DNA of 64,000 bases, taken from Paractinoplanes abujensis (lineage in GTDB: Bacteria; Actinomycetota; Actinomycetes; Mycobacteriales; Micromonosporaceae). Each line of letters starts with the position of its first letter. Position 1 is the first letter of the stretch. The notes beneath the pieces were generated by a model, which saw only the letters and a program-made list of their open reading frames with translations, did no database searches and had not been told where the DNA came from. The position numbers and the translations under genes were made by a program. The stretch covers positions 930,001-994,000 of the forward strand of contig NZ_JACHMF010000001.1 in NCBI RefSeq assembly GCF_014204895.1, read 5' to 3'. This document shows, one piece after another, positions 50,988 to 59,928 of the stretch.

Positions 50988-52393
50988 GGGCGGACCGCGC
51001 AGGCGTCGAGCTCGGAGCGGCACAGCACGGTGAGGGCGATCCGCCCGAAGCCGCCGCCGAACAGGGTGATCCGCCGGTCGTCCTCCTGCGCGAGCAGGTC
51101 CAGCGCGCGTTCCAGCTCGCCCGCCGCGGTGCGGTCGTCGCCCTGGCGCCGGGCGAGCTGGCCCAGCCGCATCCGGGGCAGGGCGAAACCCGGATCCAGG
51201 TACGCCGCCAGCCGGTACTGCCCGATCGCCTCGGCCACCGCCGAACCGTCCTCCAGGCACAGCCCGAGCAGCTGATGCGCGTCCGGGTTGAGACCGTTGT
51301 CGTCACTGAGCTTGCGGGCCAGCGCGACCGCCTCGTCCAGCCGCCCGGTGTGGGCCAGCAGCACACCGTGCAGCAGCCGGTCGCGGGGCTCCAGCGGGCC
51401 CGGCCCGGATGCGGTGAGCAGTTCCAGCGCGTCGGTGAACCGTTCCTGCCGCAGCAGATCCAGCGCGCGGGGATAGACGTCCTCCGGCACGACCGGCTCG
51501 GGCCGGACCGCGTACGAGGGAACCGGTGGGGAACTGGCCGCCGGCGCCGGCGCGATCCGCTGCAGCGGGGTGGGGCCCCCGTGCCGGCGGTAGTAGAACG
51601 AGTGGTGGCTGTGCCGCAGCTCGAGCCCCGCGGGGTTGCTGCCCAGCGAGTCGGTGTGGCCCAGAAACAGGAACCCGCCCGGCACCAGGGCCCGGGTCAT
51701 CCGCTCGACCAGCGCCGACACGACATCAGGGGTGAGATACATCAGCAAGTTGCGGCAGAAGACGACGTCGTACTGCTCGGGGCGCCACAAGTCGTCGTCG
51801 GGCGCGGCCACGTTGGTGCGCTGGAACCGGACCAGCCGCCGGATCTCGTCGACCACCCAGTAGCCGCTGTCGGCCTGCCGGAACCAGCGGCGGCGCACCG
51901 TGTCCGGGGTCTCCCGCAGCGACCACGTCGAATACCAAGCCTTCTCGGCCTTGCGGAGCACCTGCGGGTTGGCGTCGACGCCGGTCACGCTGATCAGCCA
52001 GTCCGGATCGGGCCGGGCCTGCCGGGCCGCGATGGCCAGCGAGTACGCCTCCTCGCCGGAGGAACAGGCGACCGACAGCATCCGCAGCGTGCGCTGGGCC
52101 GAGCGGGCCGCGATCCGCTCCGGCAGGGCGTCCTCGCGCAGCGCGGCGAACTGCTCGCCGTGCCGGAAGAAGTAGGTCTCGGTGATGCTGAGCCGCTCGA
52201 CCAGCTCGGTGACCTCGGCCTCCCACGGCCGCGCGTCCAGCCGGGTCAGGTAGTCCTCGACGTGCATGCCGTGCTGGGCGGCCCGGTCGCGCAGCAGGTC
52301 CTCCAGCTGCCGGGCGTCGTTGTCGGCGAACGTCCAGCCCAGCCGCTTGGCCAGCAGCTCCCGGAAACGGCCGGGCCGGCCGGGCCGGCTCAC
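50984..52393 (-). CDS. cheR: CheR methyltransferase with C-terminal TPR region (WspC-like)
   Basis: 469 residues. The N-terminal all-alpha CheR domain is followed by a SAM-dependent methyltransferase domain: [40 protein letters not shown] (SAM-binding), [20 protein letters not shown] and [10 protein letters not shown]. From about residue 290, after a Pro-rich linker, TPR-like helices follow ([40 protein letters not shown]). CheR with TPR is characteristic of WspC/FrzF-type systems. It methylates glutamates of the MCP. Confidence 0.93.
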   Translation of the reverse strand: MSRPGRPGRFRELLAKRLGWTFADNDARQLEDLLRDRAAQHGMHVEDYLTRLDARPWEAEVTELVERLSITETYFFRHGEQFAALREDALPERIAARSAQRTLRMLSVACSSGEEAYSLAIAARQARPDPDWLISVTGVDANPQVLRKAEKAWYSTWSLRETPDTVRRRWFRQADSGYWVVDEIRRLVRFQRTNVAAPDDDLWRPEQYDVVFCRNLLMYLTPDVVSALVERMTRALVPGGFLFLGHTDSLGSNPAGLELRHSHHSFYYRRHGGPTPLQRIAPAPAASSPPVPSYAVRPEPVVPEDVYPRALDLLRQERFTDALELLTASGPGPLEPRDRLLHGVLLAHTGRLDEAVALARKLSDDNGLNPDAHQLLGLCLEDGSAVAEAIGQYRLAAYLDPGFALPRMRLGQLARRQGDDRTAAGELERALDLLAQEDDRRITLFGGGFGRIALTVLCRSELDACAVRP

Positions 52394-52881
52394 GACGGCA
52401 CGCCCGCGGCGGCGGCTGCTTCCCAGACCTCGTCCGGCACGGCCCGCATGCTCTGCAACAGCAGCAGCGGCTCGGTGCCCATCGTGCCCACCCCGGCCAC
52501 CAGCCGCGTGTTGCCACCGCCGAGCAGCGCCGGGTGACCGCCGGTGGGCTCCGCCTCGACCGCACGGATGCCGAGCACCTCGCCGGTGGCCAGCGCCACC
52601 GCACCGCGCTCGGTGCGCACGGCCAGGTAACGCTCGGCCTCCGCGGTGCCGCCGCCGAGCAGACGCGACACGTCGATCACGGGGGTGGGGACGCCGCGCA
52701 GCACGGTGATCCCGCGGACGAAGGCAGGCGTGCCGGCCAGGGCGCGCGTCTCCAGCGGCCGCATCGTCTCGATGACCTCGTCGAGGCGGAGCGCGCAGAG
52801 CAGCGGGCCGGCCCGGAAGACGAGCGAGACGACCCCGGCGCCCTCGTCGGAGTGCGCGGGCGCTTGTCCGTACTGCCGCAT
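52390..52881 (-). CDS. CheW-type adaptor (first gene of the chemosensory operon)
   Basis: 163 residues. CheW fold: VVSLVFRAGPLLCALRLDEV, AFVRGITVLRGVPTPVIDVS and later EVLGIRAVEAEP. First gene of the seven-gene operon. The promoter is likely TAACCT at 52888-52893, six bases before the ATG, giving a leaderless mRNA. Overlaps cheR by four bases. Confidence 0.9.
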   Translation of the reverse strand: MRQYGQAPAHSDEGAGVVSLVFRAGPLLCALRLDEVIETMRPLETRALAGTPAFVRGITVLRGVPTPVIDVSRLLGGGTAEAERYLAVRTERGAVALATGEVLGIRAVEAEPTGGHPALLGGGNTRLVAGVGTMGTEPLLLLQSMRAVPDEVWEAAAAAGVPS

Positions 52882-52887
52882 TCGCTC

Positions 52888-52893
52888 AGGTTA
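52888..52893 (-). promoter_or_regulatory. -10 element TAACCT of the chemosensory operon
   Basis: TAACCT lies six bases before the first cheW ATG. No other promoter-like gap exists until the 88-base space before cheA, so this probably drives the whole operon. Confidence 0.5.
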
Positions 52894-52939
52894 GCGAGAG
52901 TTCATCCCGGATAGCCGAGATTCCTTCACAACGGCCGCC

Positions 52940-52985
52940 ACCCCTCGTCCAGCGGGTCGGCTACCCCTCGTCCAGCGGGTCGGCG
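52940..52985. repeat. 23-bp tandem duplication at the acyltransferase 3' end
   Basis: Two copies of ACCCCTCGTCCAGCGGGTCG followed by GCT or GCG lie head to tail and cover the stop codon of the acyltransferase gene. Confidence 0.85.
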
Positions 52986-54247
52986 CGGCGGCCCGCCACC
53001 GGCAGACCCGGGTCGTGTGCGGTGCCGCGATTCCACTGCGGCGTGGGGGGCTCTTCTTCCCCGTACGGCGTGGGGGCCGCTTGTGCCGGCGCTTGTTCCG
53101 GCTGCGGCGGCCAGTTCCTGGGCGTACGGGTCATCGCGGCCGCGGCGCTGGAACGGTGACCGGCCGACGGGGCCGGAAACGCCGGCTCGGGCTCCTTCGG
53201 GGGCTCGGCCCGCGGGACCGCCGTCGACGGCCACAGCCGCGGCCGCCGCTTCGCGCCCAGATCCTCGGCCCAGCCGAACACCAGCATCGCCGCCAGCGTC
53301 AGCGCGAACGCCGCGACCAGGTCGGTCGCCGCCCCCAGCCGGTCACCCAGATCGTCCAGGGCGAGCACGGTCAGCACCGGCCACACGGCGGCGATGGCGA
53401 TGTTGTGCCACAGATAGATGGTCACGGCCCGCGCGTTGACCAGCGTGACCGCCCGGTCCAGCGGCTTGACCCGTTCCAGCCAGCCCATCGGCGGCTGCCA
53501 GCGCAGCACGATCAGCACGAACGCGAGCGACCACAACGCCTGCGACTCCGAGATGTCGTTGAGGTCGAAGCTGCCCTCGTCCCGCGCCCACCACAGCGCA
53601 CCCGCGGCCATGACGAGCGCGACCGGGTAGGCCAGCCACGGCTTGAGCCGGGCCAAACGGCCGTCGTGGTGCGCGAAGCCGGCGACCCAGCAGGCCCCGT
53701 ACGTGACGAAGTCCCACAGCGCGGCGTCGGCCGTCCCGGGCAGCTCGAACCCGGTCAGATCGAGCCCGGCCATGATCACCAGCGGCGCCGCGACGGCGGC
53801 CCACCCGACCCGGCGCCACAGCGCGAACAGCACAGGGGAGAGCAGCACGAACCAGACGTACGCCCGGATGTACCAGAGCGGCTCCCACGCGTCGATCGCC
53901 TGGTCGCTGCCGGGCGGGTCGGCGATCGGCAGCAGCCAGAACAGCAACCCCGGCAAGCTGAACGGGTGCTCGCCGTCGCTCTCGCGGGCCCACCCGGCGA
54001 CCAGCATGACCGGCACGACGACCAGGCCCAGCAGCCACAGCGGGGGGAGCAGGCGCCGGAGCCGGGACGTGACGACCGTGCTCGCGGCCCGCTTCTCCAG
54101 CGAGGCGGCGGTCAACGAGCCGGCCAGCGCGAACATGACGCCCATGGCGGGCAGCACGATCGAGAGCCACGGCCATCCGAACAGGTGGTAGACGATCACC
54201 CGGACGATCGCGGCGGCACGGAGAAGATCCAGGTAGCGATTGCGCAC
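52961..54247 (-). CDS. membrane acyltransferase (Acyltransferase_3 family)
   Basis: 428 residues, about ten membrane helices. The family motif is at the N-terminus: YLDLLRAAAIVRVIVYHLFG with the catalytic His, followed by MFALAGSLTAASLEKR. The C-terminal 90 residues are Pro/Ala-rich and cytosolic. Such enzymes acylate cell-surface sugars or secondary metabolites. GTG 54247 is chosen because the catalytic motif begins right after it; the longer upstream frame has no family similarity. The stop is created by a 23-bp duplication (see findings). Confidence 0.86.
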   Translation of the reverse strand: MRNRYLDLLRAAAIVRVIVYHLFGWPWLSIVLPAMGVMFALAGSLTAASLEKRAASTVVTSRLRRLLPPLWLLGLVVVPVMLVAGWARESDGEHPFSLPGLLFWLLPIADPPGSDQAIDAWEPLWYIRAYVWFVLLSPVLFALWRRVGWAAVAAPLVIMAGLDLTGFELPGTADAALWDFVTYGACWVAGFAHHDGRLARLKPWLAYPVALVMAAGALWWARDEGSFDLNDISESQALWSLAFVLIVLRWQPPMGWLERVKPLDRAVTLVNARAVTIYLWHNIAIAAVWPVLTVLALDDLGDRLGAATDLVAAFALTLAAMLVFGWAEDLGAKRRPRLWPSTAVPRAEPPKEPEPAFPAPSAGHRSSAAAAMTRTPRNWPPQPEQAPAQAAPTPYGEEEPPTPQWNRGTAHDPGLPVAGRRADPLDEG

Positions 54248-54539
54248 CGCGACGAGGTTGCCAGTCCGGGCCCCCGCCTCGGGACCACCGGGCGGACACC
54301 GAAGACAGCACACCGGACTTACCCCGTACGAATGAACTGTCCGGTTTGTCTGTGCGGCTGTGCGACGTGTGTGCTGCGGAGTTGCCTGGTCGTACGCGGT
54401 TTCGCAGCGACGGCGGCCGCTGGGTGCCGATAACGGGCGTACGCCGGGAAGTGACCTTGGCCGGACTGTGACGTTGACCCCCGACGTAGGCGGCCCGGAA
54501 CGGCCGGGCGCCACAGGCAGCGATGGGATTTACGGGGTT
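54248..54539. other. intergenic region, divergent acyltransferase and CAP-protein genes
   Basis: 292 bp. No gene, tRNA or clear operator seen. It must hold both promoters; no TAnnnT element sits at leaderless distance for either gene. Confidence 0.5.
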
Positions 54540-55520
54540 ATGCGGAAACCACTCGTGGTGGTCTGTGCGGCGGCTTCGGCGCTCTTGCTCGCGGGTGGCG
54601 TCGTGGCGACGTCAGCCGGCGCCGACGAGCGGCCGGACGCCGGATGGAGCAATTTCTGGTGGCCGGACCTGTTCGGGTCGGACTCGTCGTCGCACGACAC
54701 GGCGGGCGACGACTCGTGGGAGGACCCGTTCACCGACCGCGGCGTCCACGAGCGGCCGTCCCTCGACGACGGCGACGCCGAGCCGGATCAAGACGAGGCT
54801 CCCGTACGGCGGCACGGCGCCGCCCCCGCGGATCCGGATTCGAACTCCGCGGCCCAGGAACCGGACTCGGCGGCCTTACGTCCCGCTCAGCCCGGATTCG
54901 CGGCTCAGCAGCGCCCCCGCGTGTCGGCCCAGCGCCAGGCGCCCGCGGCCCAGCAGCAAGCTGCCACAGCGCAGCACCGGGCTCCCGCGGCCCAGCACCA
55001 GGCTCCCGCGGCCCAGCGTCACGCTCCCGCGGCCCAGCGCCGGGCGCACACGGCTCAGCGGCCCGCCGCCGACGTGATGGCGGGCGCGCGCCGGGCAGTC
55101 ACCTCCCGGGACGTCTCGGCCAGCCCCGCCGCCCCCGTGCAGCAGCGCGTCCTCACGTTGATCAACCACAATCGCCGCCGCAGCGGCTGCGGCACCCTGA
55201 CCCTGGACCGCCGCCTGATCGAAGCGGCCAACGACCACGCCGCCGACATGGCCCGCCGCCGCTACTTCGCCCACGAATCCCCCAACGGCGACAGCGCCGG
55301 CGACCGGGTGGCCGACACGGGTTACCGCTGGAAGCGTTACGGCGAGAACATCGCCCGCGGCGCCGACAGCGCCTGGGAAGTGGTGAACGGCTGGATGCGC
55401 AGCCCCTCCCACCGCCGCAACATCCTCGACTGCCGCCTGCACCAGATGGGCATCGGCCTGGCCATCGCCCGCGACGACACCCCGTACTGGGTGCAGGACT
55501 TCGCCACCCCCGACGCCTGA
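54540..55520 (+). CDS. secreted CAP-domain (SCP/PR1-like) protein with Ala/Gln heptad repeats
   Basis: 326 residues. Signal peptide MRKPLVVVCAAASALLLAGG with cleavage near SAGA. An acidic low-complexity region is followed by seven copies of the heptad AQxxAPA (about residues 127-177). The C-terminal CAP domain (about 200-326) shows VLTLINHNRRRSGCGTLTLD, HAADMARRRYFAHESPNGDS, GYRWKRYGENIARG and SPSHRRNILDCRLHQMGIGL, with the usual His/Glu tetrad. CAP proteins are extracellular; bacterial function is poorly known. ATG 54540 begins the signal peptide. Confidence 0.88.
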   Translation: MRKPLVVVCAAASALLLAGGVVATSAGADERPDAGWSNFWWPDLFGSDSSSHDTAGDDSWEDPFTDRGVHERPSLDDGDAEPDQDEAPVRRHGAAPADPDSNSAAQEPDSAALRPAQPGFAAQQRPRVSAQRQAPAAQQQAATAQHRAPAAQHQAPAAQRHAPAAQRRAHTAQRPAADVMAGARRAVTSRDVSASPAAPVQQRVLTLINHNRRRSGCGTLTLDRRLIEAANDHAADMARRRYFAHESPNGDSAGDRVADTGYRWKRYGENIARGADSAWEVVNGWMRSPSHRRNILDCRLHQMGIGLAIARDDTPYWVQDFATPDA

Positions 55521-55551
55521 CCACCGGGCCGGTATCGGCGATGCTGTGCGC

Positions 55552-56391
55552 ATGGAGTACGTGTCCCGACCGGCGCGGCCGCCGCTGGACGGGCTGATCG
55601 ATGACCTCTACTACCTGGAAGGTGCGCCCCCGTACGCCCGGCTGAGCCTGCCCCCCGCGCCGTCGGCGCTGCTCATCGTCAACCTGGGGGAACCGTTCCG
55701 CATCCGCGGCGGCACCGGCCGGGAAACGACCGAGTACGCCGACGGCTGCGTGGTCACCACGCCCACCCGGGCCTGGGAGTTCAGCTACCCGCCCCGGACC
55801 CGGTCGGTGGGCGTGCACTTCAAGCCGTGGGGGCCGGCGCCGTTCCTGCCCATGCCCGCGGCCGAACTGTGCGACCGGCCGGTGACGCTGGAGCAGGTCT
55901 GGGGCCGGCCCGCCGTGGCCGGACTGCGGGACCGGCTGGCCGCGGCGGCCCGGCCGCACGAGCAGCTGACGGTGCTCGAACAGGAACTGATGCGGCGGCT
56001 GCGCGGTACGGCAGGCCTGGGGCTGGTCCGCCACGCGAGCGGCGTCATCGCCACGACCGGCGGGACGGTGGCGATCGGCGACCTGACCGCGGCCGCGGGA
56101 GTCAGCCCCACCCACCTGGCCCGCCGGTTCAAGGACCTCATCGGGGTCACGCCCAAACGGCTGGCCCGCACCCAGCGTTTCGCCGCCACCCTGCTCGCCA
56201 TCGACTTCACCGCTTCCATCGACTGGGCCGACATCGCCGGGGGTGCGGGCTACTTCGACCAGGCCCATTTCGGCCACGAGTTCCGAGCCTTCACCGGGCT
56301 CACACCCACCTCGTACGCGGAAATCCGCCGGCGTTTCCAGCGCGAACACCCCGGCCACGCGATCGAAGGCTGGTCCCTGCCCGCCGATTGA
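55552..56391 (+). CDS. AraC-family regulator with DUF6597-like N-terminal domain
   Basis: 279 residues. The N-terminal domain (LPPAPSALLIVNLGEPFRIR, FSYPPRTRSVGVHFKPWG) resembles the DUF6597 type found in many actinobacterial AraC regulators. The C-terminal double HTH reads IGDLTAAAGVSPTHLARRFK and IDWADIAGGAGYFDQAHFGH then LTPTSYAEIRRRF. A GTG at 55546 is also possible. The RibD-type reductase gene starts 65 bases downstream with its own ribosome site and is a likely target. Confidence 0.88.
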   Translation: MEYVSRPARPPLDGLIDDLYYLEGAPPYARLSLPPAPSALLIVNLGEPFRIRGGTGRETTEYADGCVVTTPTRAWEFSYPPRTRSVGVHFKPWGPAPFLPMPAAELCDRPVTLEQVWGRPAVAGLRDRLAAAARPHEQLTVLEQELMRRLRGTAGLGLVRHASGVIATTGGTVAIGDLTAAAGVSPTHLARRFKDLIGVTPKRLARTQRFAATLLAIDFTASIDWADIAGGAGYFDQAHFGHEFRAFTGLTPTSYAEIRRRFQREHPGHAIEGWSLPAD

Positions 56392-56455
56392 TTTTCTACA
56401 AGAACGACAGCCGGCCGCACGCTACCTTGGGGGCCCCGAACCGGAGGAGAACCCC

Positions 56456-57037
56456 GTGGGCAAGGTGGTCATGTACAGCTCAGTGTCGCTGGACGGCTTC
56501 ATCGCCGACGACCATGACCGGCCCGGCCCGCTGTTCGACTGGCTGACCAGCGGTGACGTCCCCCTGGACGACAGCGGTGTGCTGAAGGTGTCCCAGGCGT
56601 CGTACGACTACACCCGGTCCTACTGGAACTCGATCGGGGTGACGATCACCGGACGCCGCGTCTTCGACATGACAGACGGCTGGGACGGCAAACCCCCCAG
56701 CGGAATCGACCACGTCGTCGTCGTCACACACCGGGGCCGGCCCTCCGGCTGGCACCCCGAGGCCCCGTTCCACTTCGTCGGCGGCATCACGGAAGCCGTG
56801 GCCAAGGCACAGTCCCTGGCCGGCGATCGAACCGTGGAGGTCGCAGCCGGCGACGTCGGAGCTCAAATATTCGCGGCAGGCCTGGTCAACGAGGTACGCA
56901 TGGACGTCGTACCCGTGATATTCGGCTCCGGCAAGCGCTATTTCGGCTCCGTCAACACCCACCGGCTGTTATCAGATCCCTCCGTGGTCCAAGGAACCCG
57001 AGTACTGCACCTGAGCTACCAGGTACATGGTTCATAG
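56456..57037 (+). CDS. dihydrofolate reductase-like (RibD C-terminal) family protein
   Basis: 193 residues. KVVMYSSVSLDGFIADDHDR is the family start; ITGRRVFDMTDGW, VVVVTHRGRP and VEVAAGDVGAQIFAAGLVNE then MDVVPVIFGSGKRYF follow. NADPH-binding fold; substrate unknown. GGAGGAGAA precedes the GTG start. Its end overlaps the convergent repeat-rich gene by 22 bp. Confidence 0.88.
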   Translation: MGKVVMYSSVSLDGFIADDHDRPGPLFDWLTSGDVPLDDSGVLKVSQASYDYTRSYWNSIGVTITGRRVFDMTDGWDGKPPSGIDHVVVVTHRGRPSGWHPEAPFHFVGGITEAVAKAQSLAGDRTVEVAAGDVGAQIFAAGLVNEVRMDVVPVIFGSGKRYFGSVNTHRLLSDPSVVQGTRVLHLSYQVHGS

Positions 57038-58089
57038 CAGATCAGTGTGGTCCCGTCGGCGGCTGGTAACGGCGACCTCTTGCGGCCGTTCTCCGGTCGC
57101 CGGAGCAGTTCATGGTTCAAAGTCTCGAAGCTCAGCCACAGAATGATGAGTTTCAACCAGCCGAAGCCTGAAAACGGCATCAAGTAGTCACCGCAACCAC
57201 CCACCAGCCGCAACCAAAGTAATTCATCAGCCCCTCGAGCGCTCACAATCCACCACGAGCAACCGCCGAGACCCACCGAGCGCACGCCAGCCACCACGGG
57301 CGATCCAGCGCTGTCCGCCCCGCCTGTAGAAGACAGCCCACCATGCCCTTCTCGCCGCCCGTTTCGTACTGAGCCGGCAAAGTCCGGCGCTCCAAAGCCG
57401 TGCCGCCCCGCTACGCCGAACAGGAAGCCGTCACACGCCCCGCCACCGCCCCCCCGGCCACATGCGCTTTGATGCCCGGCCGCGCACACCCGAGGCTTGA
57501 ACCGTGATCGAGGTGCGGAGGGCCCGATTCGCTGCCGGGTCGATTGATCCGCTGGGGTCGTCGAGTCGACTGAGCCGCTGGGATCCGCAGGGTCGATTGG
57601 TCCGCCGGGTTCGGCGGCTCGACTGGCCGCGGGCTTCGGCTGGGTCGGTTCGTCCTCGAGCTTCGGCTGGGTCCGCTGGTCCTCCGGGGCCGGTTGGGTC
57701 GCCTGGTCTGCCGGGGTCGGTTGGTGTGCGGGGGGCGGTTGGGTCGCCTGGTCCGCCGGGGTCGGTTGGTGTGCGGGGGTCGGTTGGGTCGCCTGGTCCG
57801 CCGGGGTCGGCTGGCTCGGCTTGGGCCGCCGCGAGGTTGCCGTCGCGAGCTTCGCCGGTGTCTTGCGAGCCGAGGGCCGCTTCGATGCCGCGTAGACATC
57901 GGGCCATGCCGGCCGCTCCGCCCGAATGCGGGCGAGCTTGTCGGCGTGCCGCCGTCGCAAACCCCAATCGCGGCGACGTTTGTGCTCACGCCGGAATTTG
58001 TCCTTGCTCGGCGAATAGTTACGCGCCGCCGTCCGGTCCCGCATCGCAGCAGTTTCCGACCGGCTGAACAAAGACAACTGGCGCTCCAT
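57016..58089 (-). CDS. unknown protein with basic N-terminal domain and Pro/Thr/Gln repeats (C-terminal half doubtful)
   Basis: 357 residues if read to the stop. Residues 1-80 ([20 protein letters not shown], then [20 protein letters not shown]) are basic, helical and look like a conserved actinomycete domain, possibly nucleic-acid binding. Residues about 90-150 hold three copies of a 15-residue repeat [15 protein letters not shown]. From about residue 200 the base use no longer shows the GC-rich third position of the neighbours, so the true C-terminus may lie earlier or the end may be frameshifted. I do not recognise the family. Confidence 0.5.
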   Translation of the reverse strand: MERQLSLFSRSETAAMRDRTAARNYSPSKDKFRREHKRRRDWGLRRRHADKLARIRAERPAWPDVYAASKRPSARKTPAKLATATSRRPKPSQPTPADQATQPTPAHQPTPADQATQPPPAHQPTPADQATQPAPEDQRTQPKLEDEPTQPKPAASRAAEPGGPIDPADPSGSVDSTTPADQSTRQRIGPSAPRSRFKPRVCAAGHQSACGRGGGGGACDGFLFGVAGRHGFGAPDFAGSVRNGRREGHGGLSSTGGADSAGSPVVAGVRSVGLGGCSWWIVSARGADELLWLRLVGGCGDYLMPFSGFGWLKLIILWLSFETLNHELLRRPENGRKRSPLPAADGTTLICYEPCTW

Positions 58090-59151
58090 GCGTATATTTT
58101 TCCGCATCGAGAAGGCCAACTGTAAGCATTCGATCATGCCAATAAAAGAGGCATTCATTGGCAGCAGGGAAACGACACATCAGTAAGCCGAAGGCGAACC
58201 GGAATCGACATGATTGAGCGGCGTCAACAAGCTTGGTCGAGTGAGGCAGGCACCGGAGCACGCCACGTGGGTCAACCGGATCCCGTGGGCGCCCGAAGCA
58301 GTCGGCGTGCGGCTGGCCGGGTCAGGTGGGGCGGTCCGAATGGGTGGTGTGGGGCGGGCCGATCCCGCGGGGCGCCTGAAGCGTCTGGCCTGCGGCTGGC
58401 CGGGTCGGGTGGGGCGGTCCGAGTGGGTGGCGGAGGTCGGCCGGATTTTGGGTGCGCCTGAAGCGTCTGGCGTGCGGCTGGCCGGGTCAGGTGGGGCCGG
58501 TTCGAGTGGGTGGCGGGGGCCGGCCGGATTTTGTGGGCGCCCGAAGCATCTGGCGTGCAGCTGGCCAGGTCGGATGGGGCGGTCCGGAGCACGCGGCGGG
58601 GCCCGCCGGATTTTGGGGCGCCCGAAGCGGCTGGCTAGGGCAGGCAGTCCGGTGGAGGCGGTGTGGGAGTGGACGCGGTAGGCGGGTCCCAGGGGTGCGG
58701 GAGGCGATCGGGGTTGGCCGCGGCAGGTGGGATCTCCTAGGAGAGGCCCGGGTGGGCGGCGTCGGCTGGCCTGGGCGAGCCGTCCGGTGGGAGCGCGCGG
58801 GGCGGGCGGGCAGGTGGATAGTGGGGCGTCCGGAGCAGGCGGCGTGGAGCTGCACGCGCAGGTAAATTCGGGCAGCCGGCGTGGGGCCGGCCAGGGCGGG
58901 CGGATCCGGGGGCGGTCCGATGGCGGCAGCGCAGGGCAGGTGGATTGTGGGATTGCCCGGAACAAGCGGCGCGAGGGCCGGCGGCACATGCATAGGGGTG
59001 GGCGATGCGGGCCTGATCGGGAAGGCGTCCGGGGCGGCGCCGGGCCGCCGGGGCAGTAAACCCTGCAGGCGATGTGGGGCAGGTGAACCCTGAGGGTGCC
59101 CGGAGCGGGCGGCACCGACCAGGGGCGTCCGGTGAGTTCAGAGGTGCCGGG
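58090..59151. other. gene-poor region with AT-richer leader and tandem array
   Basis: 58090-58230 is AT-richer than the genome and probably holds the promoter of the minus-strand gene. 58291-58680 is the 82-bp tandem array listed separately. 58690-59150 is GC-rich, with G-rich short repeats and no convincing gene on either strand. Confidence 0.6.
58291..58680. repeat. tandem array, period 81-83 bp, about 4.7 copies
   Basis: Units begin GC(C/G)C(C/T)GAAGC at 58291, 58374, 58456, 58539 and 58620 and share CTGGCGTGCGGCTGGCCGG, GGTGGGGCGGTCCGA and GGCCGGATTTTG. Divergence between copies is roughly one base in ten. Stop-free in several frames, but the period varies and is not a fixed multiple of three. 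Confidence 0.85.
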
Positions 59152-59496
59152 TCAGGCGACGTGGCGGGCCGGGCGGAGCAGCGTCAAGGCGCGTAGTGCT
59201 TCGGCCCGGGAGATGGGCTGGTCGTCGTCGGCCTGGACGGCCAGCGCCATTTCGATCGCCTGGCGGATCCAGGCGGTCTTGGGCACCGACGCGGCCTGAG
59301 CGGCTGACGCCACGGCCTGGTCGAGTTCGATCGGCAGGCGCAGGGAGCGCACCACCATTACCGATGACCCGGCGGCGGGCAGGGAGTCGAGCAGGGCCTG
59401 TTCGTCCTGCGGGGCGGGGGGCGGCGCGAACGTGAGCCCCTCCATGAAGGCGGCGAGCTCGTCGGGTGTCTGCGGGGTCGCGTCGTCGTGACTCAT
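59152..59496 (-). CDS. ribbon-helix-helix antitoxin (BrnA-like)
   Basis: 114 residues. The C-terminal half contains a ribbon-helix-helix motif: VMVVRSLRLPIELDQAVASA and PKTAWIRQAIEMAL. The N-terminal half (PDELAAFMEGLTFAPPPAPQ) probably wraps the toxin. Starts inside the toxin stop (ATGA overlap), so the toxin is the first gene, the BrnTA order. It should neutralise the toxin and repress the promoter through the palindrome upstream. Confidence 0.8.
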   Translation of the reverse strand: MSHDDATPQTPDELAAFMEGLTFAPPPAPQDEQALLDSLPAAGSSVMVVRSLRLPIELDQAVASAAQAASVPKTAWIRQAIEMALAVQADDDQPISRAEALRALTLLRPARHVA

Positions 59497-59768
59497 CGGG
59501 TCTCCTCCCACCTGCTGAACTCGGCCAGTTCCGCTGCTGTCATGTCGCGCGCACCGATGATTTTCCACGTGTGACCGGCGGTGTGGTAGACCGCCACGAT
59601 CAGTGGCCGGCCCACCGCCGTGCGGCTCCAGACAGTCAGAACGGGCACTCCGGTGTCGCTGATCGCCTGTCGTGGCCATCGCCGGCGGGCTTCCAGCGCT
59701 TGCCGCACTTCCCGGGGTTCGATGCCGAGCAGGGCGGCCAGCGCCCACTCTTCCCATTCGTACGGCAC
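59493..59768 (-). CDS. BrnT/RelE-fold toxin-like protein
   Basis: 91 residues. MPYEWEEWALAALLGIEPRE, then VLTVWSRTAVGRPLIVAVYH and HTWKIIGARDMTAAELAEFS fit the small RelE-fold BrnT type, whose members end with a (I/W)xIIxAR motif and a short helix. BrnT-type toxins are ribosome-dependent or free ribonucleases. The GTG start has TACGCT six bases upstream. The palindrome at 59778-59795 overlaps that -10. Toxicity is inferred from gene order and size. Confidence 0.72.
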   Translation of the reverse strand: MPYEWEEWALAALLGIEPREVRQALEARRRWPRQAISDTGVPVLTVWSRTAVGRPLIVAVYHTAGHTWKIIGARDMTAAELAEFSRWEETR

Positions 59769-59777
59769 CCGCCCAGC

Positions 59778-59795
59778 GTACTACGCGCGTAATAC
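59778..59795. promoter_or_regulatory. palindromic operator over the toxin-antitoxin promoter
   Basis: GTACTACGCGCGTAATAC is symmetric except for one base pair, with a perfect core TACGCGCGTA. It overlaps the TACGCT -10 (59775-59780), so binding would block transcription. Likely the RHH antitoxin autoregulatory site. Confidence 0.7.
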
Positions 59796-59928
59796 AGCAC
59801 AAAAAGCCTCAACCCGCCTCGCCGGGCGTCGATGTGGCCTACCGGTTTCGCGCCACGCTCCCTCCGCGGGAGTTGTGCGTCGCTTCGCTGTGCTTCTATG
59901 TGCGGACAAGTTTCTGGGGAGGAACACA

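Noticed and set aside
58291..58680. 82-bp array as a CRISPR or as a coding repeat protein
   Set aside because: Whole units repeat without spacers, and the period shifts between 81, 82 and 83, which would break any reading frame.
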